From Nitrospira sp. (lineage in GTDB: Bacteria > Nitrospirota > Nitrospiria > Nitrospirales > Nitrospiraceae): DNA of 64,000 nucleotides. Shown here piece by piece: positions 59,252-64,000 of the stretch (position 1 is the stretch's first letter; each line of letters starts with the position of its first letter). The notes beneath the pieces were generated by a model, which was given only the letters and a program-made list of their open reading frames with translations, was not told where the DNA came from and ran no database searches. Position numbers and translations under genes: made by a program. The stretch is from positions 100,072 to 164,071 of the forward strand of contig JAOUHJ010000002.1 of assembly GCA_029865225.1 (NCBI GenBank), given 5' to 3'.

Positions 59252-59260
59252 TTATCCACA
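59252..59260 (+). promoter_or_regulatory. Perfect DnaA box (TTATCCACA)
   Basis: The 9-mer TTATCCACA is identical to the high-affinity DnaA-box consensus. A weaker opposite-strand copy, TGTGGATCT (59167-59175, 7 of 9), lies next to NrdR-like site 1. E. coli nrdAB is known to be DnaA-controlled, so a similar link is plausible here. Confidence 0.5.
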
Positions 59261-59313
59261 AAAATAAGTCGATATAAGAGGCCACCGCAGATGACCCCAG
59301 CCATTTTTTCTTT

Positions 59314-59685
59314 CTAAAAGGCCATTCGGCCGATTTTTAGTGCGGCCTCTTCCACGCCCTGAAGGGGAACGAACTGGCCACCAAGACCAAGGACGACGAC
59401 GTTCGTGTCCGCCACGTGCGTTTCAAAGTAGCTCAAGACACCCCAATTGCGTCGTGCCGTATTCGGCCGAACGAATGATTCAAGTAGCTTCTTACTTTGC
59501 GACCGAAACACCTGACGAATGAATTGTTGCTCCCGGGTCGGTGTGCCCTGGTCCATTCGGTCTATCACGTTCCCCAATTCCCGTTCAACGAAGCCCAAAT
59601 AGTCGTCCATAGTCGGGTTGGACCATGCCAAACCGACCGCTCCGGCAAGGATAACGACGATCACGCTCAGGCGAAGAAGACTCAT
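59314..59685 (-). CDS. Exported DUF4359-like small protein
   Basis: A 123-aa protein from the ATG at 59685, with a signal peptide or anchor (LLRLSVIVVILAGAVGLAWS). The mature start NPTMDDYLGFVERELGN resembles DUF4359, where NP-S-x-x-DY-x-x-F follows the membrane segment. The C-terminal half (FETHVADTNVVVLGLGGQFV) also fits that short family. In-frame residues further upstream (to 59799) do not belong to the fold. Function unknown. Confidence 0.6.
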   Translation of the reverse strand: MSLLRLSVIVVILAGAVGLAWSNPTMDDYLGFVERELGNVIDRMDQGTPTREQQFIRQVFRSQSKKLLESFVRPNTARRNWGVLSYFETHVADTNVVVLGLGGQFVPLQGVEEAALKIGRMAF

Positions 59686-59820
59686 GACTGCTTCGGGACC
59701 TTTCCTCTCACAATTTGTGATCTGGTTAACGCCAACCCGATTTGCCGATTTGACAAACGGCGGCCTGACAATTAGCTTACCCCGGTTTCGCACCCACATT
59801 CTTTGAGCCAGGAGGCGGTC

Positions 59821-60114
59821 ATGTTCGTCTGGAGTAAAAAACTCATCGGGGGCCTGTTAGGCTCGTTTGTACTGCTATTAGCCATCTTCCTGTTCCAGGG
59901 CCCTTCGGAGAGCACGAGCGTCCTCAAGACTCACACCACGCAGTGGATCATCTTGAACTATGCCTGCCTGCTGGTCTGGCTCTTCGTCTGGATGATCGAC
60001 CAAGCGCGCGTCCGCGGCAAGAATGTCTGGTTGTGGCTGGTGCCGTTCATCCTCGCTCCACTTCCGACTCTCATGATCTTCGTCCTCTTCCTGCAACGGA
60101 GATTGTCGTCATAG
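59821..60114 (+). CDS. Small integral membrane protein
   Basis: A 97-aa protein from the ATG at 59821, preceded by AGGAGG. Three hydrophobic segments are visible: IGGLLGSFVLLLAIFLF, WIILNYACLLVWLFVWMI and VWLWLVPFILAPLPTLMIF. A short positively charged stretch (QARVRGKN) separates the second and third. Family not recognised. Its end overlaps the convergent ampG by 6 bases. Confidence 0.65.
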   Translation: MFVWSKKLIGGLLGSFVLLLAIFLFQGPSESTSVLKTHTTQWIILNYACLLVWLFVWMIDQARVRGKNVWLWLVPFILAPLPTLMIFVLFLQRRLSS

Positions 60115-61401
60115 TTGTTCTGAAATCGGTGAAGCGACCGGTTCCGCAACGGAGGCGTGAGCGACTGTCTTCCGTTCCGGTTCAATAGAACGCCGGATTC
60201 GCCAGACGGCCCAGAGGCCAGGTAGCGCGACAACCACCGTCAGAACAAAAAACTGCGTCCACCCAACCATCTCAACAAGATCCGCCGATGGACGGCCGGC
60301 GAACACCCGACCCAATGCCTCTAGCGACGATAGCAGCGCGAACTGTGTGGCCGTATACCGCGGATCGCAGAGCGACATGACCAAGGCTACGAACGCTGCC
60401 GTACCCATTCCCCCCGTCACATTCTCGATCACGACGGCCGTCGTCAGCATAGCCTGACTTTTGCCCATTAGCGACAGCACGACGAATCCCAGATTTGAAA
60501 CAGCTTGTAGGACACCGAAGATCAAGAGAGAGCGCAGGAGTCCGGACCTCGTCATCAAGAGTCCGCCGATAAAGGCTCCTATCAACGTGGCAAAAATCCC
60601 GACCCCCTTCACGGCACCGACCTCGGTTGAGGAAAATCCCAACCCGCCGATGAGAAAGGCGGTCTGGAGCGCCGACGCAAAGGCGTCTCCAAGCTTGTAG
60701 AGAACGATCACGGCCAAGAACCCTAATGCTGTAGGCCTGGAAAAAAACTCCGCCAGTGGTGCCCCAATAGCTTCCTTCAGACTTTTCGGAGCGTCAGCGA
60801 CGCGCGTCGGGTCGGGACTGATCAATGTGATCACCACCCCCGCAATCATGATGGCCGCCATCGCCACATAGGTCATCTGCCAACCGACAAGGTCGGCCAG
60901 CGCCAGCGCGCCGGCCCCGGAGGCCAAGAGTGCGATTCGATAGCCGTTGACCCACACGGCTGCGCCTAACCCTCGCTCATGAGGCTGGAGTGTATCCGTA
61001 CGATAAGCGTCGAAGACGATGTCCAAAGACGCGGCAAGAAATGCGACGAGCAGGGCATAGCCCGCCATCCATCCGGGATGAATCTTGGGATTGGTGAGAG
61101 CCATTAGGCAGAGTCCGACCGCCACGCAGAGTTGCGTCAAAACCATCCATCCGCGTCGCCTCCCCAGCCAAGGCGGCACCACACGATCCATGACAGGCGC
61201 CCAGAGGAACTTGAGAGTATAGGGAAGCCCCACCAGCGTGAAAATGCCGATGGTCTTGAGGTCGACCCCCTCAACCGTCAGCCAAGCTTGCAAGGTCCCG
61301 GAGGTAAGCGCAAGTGGCAGGCCAGAGGCGAACCCCAACGGCAGCATCACGATGAGGCGCCGATTCAATAACGAAGCAAAACTGAACGACCCTTGTGTCA
61401 C
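60109..61401 (-). CDS. ampG: AmpG-type MFS muropeptide transporter
   Basis: A 430-aa major facilitator with about 12 spans. The start LLNRRLIVMLPLGFASGLPLAL and GTLQAWLTVEGVDLKTIGIF, then PYTLKFLWAPVMDRVVPPWLGRRRGW, are characteristic of AmpG permeases, which import anhydro-muropeptides for recycling. DIVFDAYRTDTL matches the conserved helix-4/5 loop. GTG start at 61401. No ampD or ampC lies nearby. The presence of RlpA in the same window fits peptidoglycan turnover. Confidence 0.9.
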   Translation of the reverse strand: MTQGSFSFASLLNRRLIVMLPLGFASGLPLALTSGTLQAWLTVEGVDLKTIGIFTLVGLPYTLKFLWAPVMDRVVPPWLGRRRGWMVLTQLCVAVGLCLMALTNPKIHPGWMAGYALLVAFLAASLDIVFDAYRTDTLQPHERGLGAAVWVNGYRIALLASGAGALALADLVGWQMTYVAMAAIMIAGVVITLISPDPTRVADAPKSLKEAIGAPLAEFFSRPTALGFLAVIVLYKLGDAFASALQTAFLIGGLGFSSTEVGAVKGVGIFATLIGAFIGGLLMTRSGLLRSLLIFGVLQAVSNLGFVVLSLMGKSQAMLTTAVVIENVTGGMGTAAFVALVMSLCDPRYTATQFALLSSLEALGRVFAGRPSADLVEMVGWTQFFVLTVVVALPGLWAVWRIRRSIEPERKTVAHASVAEPVASPISEQL

Positions 61402-61632
61402 AAGAATTCACTCGTGCGAGAGCGTGTGGAGTCGGACTGGTTTGTGTGCAGCAAACAATCCCTCAGTTGGAACGCAGGATACCATCGCCTCCCATCACAT
61501 CTCAGCAGAATCAGAAAACGCGCGGGAGCAGACTCACGGTCAGCATGGAAACTGATAGGATACTGAGAAACTAACTTGATCTGTGTGGCAAGACAAGGAC
61601 TCAGAGCTTTCATACACCATGGCTAAGAGCCC
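61402..61632. other. Intergenic region between ampG and the palindromic repeat
   Basis: About 230 bases with no convincing coding frame and no recognised promoter. Confidence 0.35.
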
Positions 61633-61757
61633 GCAGGCCGTTCAAAAAGGCCGTCCAGCAAGGCCGCAGTGAGCGAAAGGTCGAGGCGTACACGGTTGGT
61701 ACGTTGAGACCTTGAGCGACGCGAGAACGCCGCTGGCGGTCTTTTTCAACGGCCTGC
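61633..61757. repeat. 125-bp palindromic intergenic repeat (REP/MITE-like)
   Basis: The outer arms are imperfect inverted copies of 26-27 bases: GCAGGCCGTTCAAAAAGGCC... (61633-61659) against ...CTTTTTCAACGGCCTGC (61732-61757). A nested inverted segment, AGGTCGAGGCGTAC/GTACGTTGAGACCT, surrounds the centre near 61697. The whole could fold as one long hairpin in RNA or cruciform DNA. I recall closely similar elements scattered between genes in Nitrospira. The right end coincides with the stop codon of the next minus-strand gene. No transposase is encoded. Confidence 0.75.
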
Positions 61758-62167
61758 TAACAGGGTTGGCCATTGAAGAGACAAGGCTTGTATCTCGAGA
61801 GGTCGAACTCGGTGTTTTCCTGATAGACCCTCTCGTTGCCGTTGACCCCGTCCTGTTCCGGATCGTTCCACATGGTGTGGTTCCACCAATAGAACAGAGG
61901 TTGGGATTCGGTCTGGTAGATGGGATTGCCGTAGCTGCTGCGGGAGTAGTCCTGAACCAGTCGGGCCGTCACGTAGTCGATCTGACCGTTTCCATGAAGA
62001 GAATAGAGCATGATGAAGAGCCGAGCCTCATGGTCGTATAGTTCATCGATACGCGTATTAAGATCGGGTTCTGTAGGGAGAGAATCTGTACTCCATCCTG
62101 GCAGGGGATGGCTCCAGAGCAAGCAAGCAAGCACGAAACCAAGACTCTGCAGACCGAAGAGCTTCAC
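61757..62167 (-). CDS. Secreted hypothetical protein ending at the palindromic repeat
   Basis: A 136-aa protein from the GTG at 62167, preceded by a G-rich ribosome site. The signal peptide is LFGLQSLGFVLACLLWSHPLPG. The mature part is rich in Asp, Asn, Tyr and Trp (HDHE-like DHEARLFIMLYSLHGNG, LFYWWNHTMWNDPEQDGVNG), and the DPEQDGVNGNE stretch looks like a calcium-type loop. Not recognised. Its last codon abuts the palindromic repeat and its start lies in the leader region of mtaB, divergently. Confidence 0.65.
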   Translation of the reverse strand: MKLFGLQSLGFVLACLLWSHPLPGWSTDSLPTEPDLNTRIDELYDHEARLFIMLYSLHGNGQIDYVTARLVQDYSRSSYGNPIYQTESQPLFYWWNHTMWNDPEQDGVNGNERVYQENTEFDLSRYKPCLFNGQPC

Positions 62168-62257
62168 CGTCCCCCCAACGACTTGAATCGGTCTCTTTCA
62201 CACAGGTTTACGGTAATTCGCGCCCGAGGACGGCAGCATCGGCATCCACAGGCTACC

Positions 62258-62287
62258 TTGCCGGACCGCACACAGACTCCCTATAAT
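62258..62287 (+). promoter_or_regulatory. Promoter of mtaB-miaB with near-zero leader
   Basis: TTGCCG (62258-62263), an 18-base spacer and a perfect TATAAT (62282-62287). The ATG of mtaB begins at 62297, ten bases after the -10, so transcription should start within about 1-4 bases of it. No Shine-Dalgarno is present. Confidence 0.6.
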
Positions 62288-62296
62288 ACCATCGCT

Positions 62297-63634
62297 ATGC
62301 TCGCGAGCCGTGCCTCTCTACATACGCTTGGCTGCCGCCTGAATCAAGCCGAAACCTCGATCCTCGGGGAGGGGCTCAGACGGAAGGGGTTCGAGTTGGT
62401 CGAGTTCGGCCAGCCGACCGACCTCCTTGTGCTCAACACCTGTGCCGTGACGGAAGATGCGGAACGGACCTCACGCTATCTCATTCGCAAGACCCTCAAA
62501 CATTCCCCCCATGCCTTTATTGCCGTCACTGGCTGCTACGCACAAACCGGAGTGGAAACCCTGAAACAGCAGGCCGGAATCGATCTCATTGTCGGGCATC
62601 AGTTCAAGCTCGACCTCCCAGCCTATCTTCCCGCTGCTCACGAATTACGCAAGCGGTCGGCTGCCGAGATTCACCACACAAAAACGATGTCGCGAGGCGA
62701 CTTCGACCTTCCGCACTTTGTGGAACCGGATTCAACCCGCGCCCTGCTCAAGATACAAGACGGCTGTAGCGCCATGTGTAGCTTTTGCATTATTCCGTTT
62801 GCCAGAGGACATGAGCGTAGCCGAACATTTCAAGACATTCTATCTGAAGCTGAGAGTCTGACGGATCGAGGCTATCGAGAGATTGTGCTCACCGGCGTGA
62901 ACATCGGCCAGTATACTCAGCAAGGGCTGGATTTTTGCTCCCTCCTTCGGCGACTCGAGCAAGTCGCCGATCTTGAGCGAATCCGTATCTCCTCGATTGA
63001 ACCCACCACCGTGACGGAGGAACTCCTTGATCTTCTGGCATCATCAAAAAAGTTCTGCCCCTATCTCCATCTCCCGTTACAAAGCGGCGACGACACAATC
63101 TTGGAGGCCATGAATCGGCGGCATACGGTCAAAACCTACGGCAAACTCATTGAAACGGCTCTCGCCAAGATTCCCGACCTCGGACTTGGAACCGATCTTA
63201 TGGTCGGGTTTCCCGGTGAGACGGAAGCGGCCTTCCAAAACACGGTGGCCATTGCGACTGACCTCCCCTTCTCCTATCTCCATGTGTTTCCCTACTCACC
63301 TCGACCTGGGACTGCGGCACTTCGGATTAAGGAGCGAGTCTCCTCGGCAACAGTAACAAAGCGCACCAATATTCTCCTAAACCTTGATCGCACCAAGCGT
63401 CTCGCCTTTCACAACCGGCAGATCGGCAAAACGCTCCCGGTCCTCTTCGAATCCAGTGGAAAGGATTCCCATCGCTTCGGCACGACTCCGAACTTCACAA
63501 AAGTAGCGGTGACAGGCGACCGAGACCTTCGGAATCAAATCATGCCGGTAACGATCACCGCCGCGACAGACCGATACACATTCGGCCATATCGTCTCAAC
63601 CCAGCCAAGACACACCGCGATGGCAATGCCATGA
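62297..63634 (+). CDS. mtaB: tRNA t6A37 methylthiotransferase MtaB
   Basis: A 445-aa radical SAM enzyme that thiolates t6A37 of tRNAs reading ANN codons to ms2t6A. N-terminal UPF0004 cysteines lie in HTLGCRLNQAE, LNTCAVTEDAE and VTGCYAQ; they hold the auxiliary iron-sulfur cluster. Radical SAM CxxxCxxC is in QDGCSAMCSFCIIPFARG. LQSGDDTILEAMNRRHT and VGFPGETEAAF also match, followed by a C-terminal TRAM-like region. LGCRLN distinguishes it from MiaB (FGCQMN). It overlaps miaB by ATGA. Confidence 0.93.
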   Translation: MLASRASLHTLGCRLNQAETSILGEGLRRKGFELVEFGQPTDLLVLNTCAVTEDAERTSRYLIRKTLKHSPHAFIAVTGCYAQTGVETLKQQAGIDLIVGHQFKLDLPAYLPAAHELRKRSAAEIHHTKTMSRGDFDLPHFVEPDSTRALLKIQDGCSAMCSFCIIPFARGHERSRTFQDILSEAESLTDRGYREIVLTGVNIGQYTQQGLDFCSLLRRLEQVADLERIRISSIEPTTVTEELLDLLASSKKFCPYLHLPLQSGDDTILEAMNRRHTVKTYGKLIETALAKIPDLGLGTDLMVGFPGETEAAFQNTVAIATDLPFSYLHVFPYSPRPGTAALRIKERVSSATVTKRTNILLNLDRTKRLAFHNRQIGKTLPVLFESSGKDSHRFGTTPNFTKVAVTGDRDLRNQIMPVTITAATDRYTFGHIVSTQPRHTAMAMP

Positions 63635-64000
63635 GTCTGAAAACCCTCCCTCACGTTCATCTCGAAACCTTCGGCTGCCAGATGAACGAGTCCGACAGCG
63701 AGTTGGTTCGTTCATTGCTGAAGCAGCAAGGCTTTGTTTTCACGGAAGACCGTGAGCGTGCCGATATCCTGCTGGTCAATACCTGCGCCATCAGGGAGAA
63801 TGCTCATAATAAGATCTACGCCCATCTTTCGGAGTTGAAAGCGGTCAAGAAACAACGCCCGCTCGTCGTCGGTGTGCTTGGGTGTATGGCCCAGAACTTA
63901 AAGACCGACCTCGCGGACAAGGAACCCATCGTCGACGTCCTCGCCGGCCCAGATTCGTACCGACAACTCCCTACATTGCTGGCCACCGCGCTCGAGGCAC
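63631..64000 (+). CDS. miaB: tRNA i6A37 methylthiotransferase MiaB (partial)
   Basis: The 5' 123 codons of miaB, cut by the window edge. The start MSLKTLPHVHLETFGCQMNE carries the MiaB-type FGCQMN, then LLVNTCAIRENAHNKI (where MtaB has VTEDAE) and VLGCMAQNLK, the three cluster cysteines. It thiolates i6A37 to ms2i6A in tRNAs reading UNN codons, including tRNA-Leu(UAA) as encoded earlier in this window. The start overlaps the mtaB stop (63631-63634). Confidence 0.95.
   Translation, partial: MSLKTLPHVHLETFGCQMNESDSELVRSLLKQQGFVFTEDRERADILLVNTCAIRENAHNKIYAHLSELKAVKKQRPLVVGVLGCMAQNLKTDLADKEPIVDVLAGPDSYRQLPTLLATALEA

Noticed and set aside
59059..59300. Cobalamin riboswitch upstream of nrdJ
   Set aside because: Expected for a B12-linked gene, but no B12-box-like motif or long structured leader is visible between the promoter and the GTG; the region fits protein sites better.
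59320..59340. Terminator in the end of the DUF4359-like gene (GGCC-GAAT-GGCC-TTTT)
   Set aside because: Only a 4-bp stem inside the coding sequence; too weak to call.

Overview
This window looks like a chromosomal segment of a Nitrospira-type bacterium (phylum Nitrospirota). That is an inference from moderately high G+C, the diderm envelope gene set (lgt, lnt, lolCD, rlpA, ampG), a B12-dependent ribonucleotide reductase, a bacterial DNA topoisomerase VI, many small secreted or lipoprotein hypotheticals, and a long palindromic intergenic repeat that I recall from Nitrospira genomes. No 16S gene or marker in the window fixes the genus. Most of the sequence is densely packed housekeeping DNA, with accessory pockets at about 17.9-19.4, 26.6-33.1 and 41.8-42.8 kb.

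Layout. 0-8 kb: end of an unknown gene, polA with a decayed proofreading domain, small DUF genes, tRNA-Leu(UAA), an outer-membrane beta-barrel gene with an apparent CTG start, a solute-binding lipoprotein, a haem-binding DUF3365 protein and a YtxH protein. 8-16 kb: lgt, then a leftward operon of thioredoxin-fold protein, 52-aa zinc ribbon, AddB-type nuclease, AddA-type helicase-nuclease and a minimal zincin. 16-19.4 kb: an endonuclease/exonuclease/phosphatase protein, a secreted protein, a DUF3817 pseudogene and a PIN toxin-antitoxin pair. 19.4-24.2 kb: leftward operon of topoisomerase VI subunits B and A and an SF2 helicase. 24.2-33.4 kb: WD40, DUF4124 and PNPOx-like proteins; a three-gene unit of lone protease prodomain, subtilase with a GGGGC-type C-terminal sorting tail and CPBP glutamic protease; a Kelch protein; PilZ.

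33.5-42.8 kb: lnt, prfB with its programmed +1 frameshift, lysS, lolC/E, lolD, an outer-membrane TraF-like protein, a lipoprotein and a secreted protein. 42.9-50.4 kb: a LysM lipoprotein followed by a complete trpEGDCFBA operon behind one clear promoter, divergent from ligA. 52.6-55.3 kb: CBS/CorC membrane protein, ACT-domain protein, RlpA. 55.5-59.2 kb: nrdJ, whose promoter carries two NrdR-box-like sites and a perfect DnaA box. 59.3-64 kb: small membrane or secreted proteins, AmpG, the palindromic repeat, then mtaB and miaB, which overlap by ATGA.

How it fits together. Three themes stand out: DNA metabolism (polA, addAB, top6BA-helicase, ligA, nrdJ), envelope lipoprotein biogenesis (lgt, lnt, lolCD) and translation or tRNA modification (prfB, lysS, mtaB, miaB, tRNA-Leu). 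The candidates most worth following are the Topo VI-helicase operon, the subtilase/CPBP sorting unit with its lone prodomain, and the layered nrdJ promoter.
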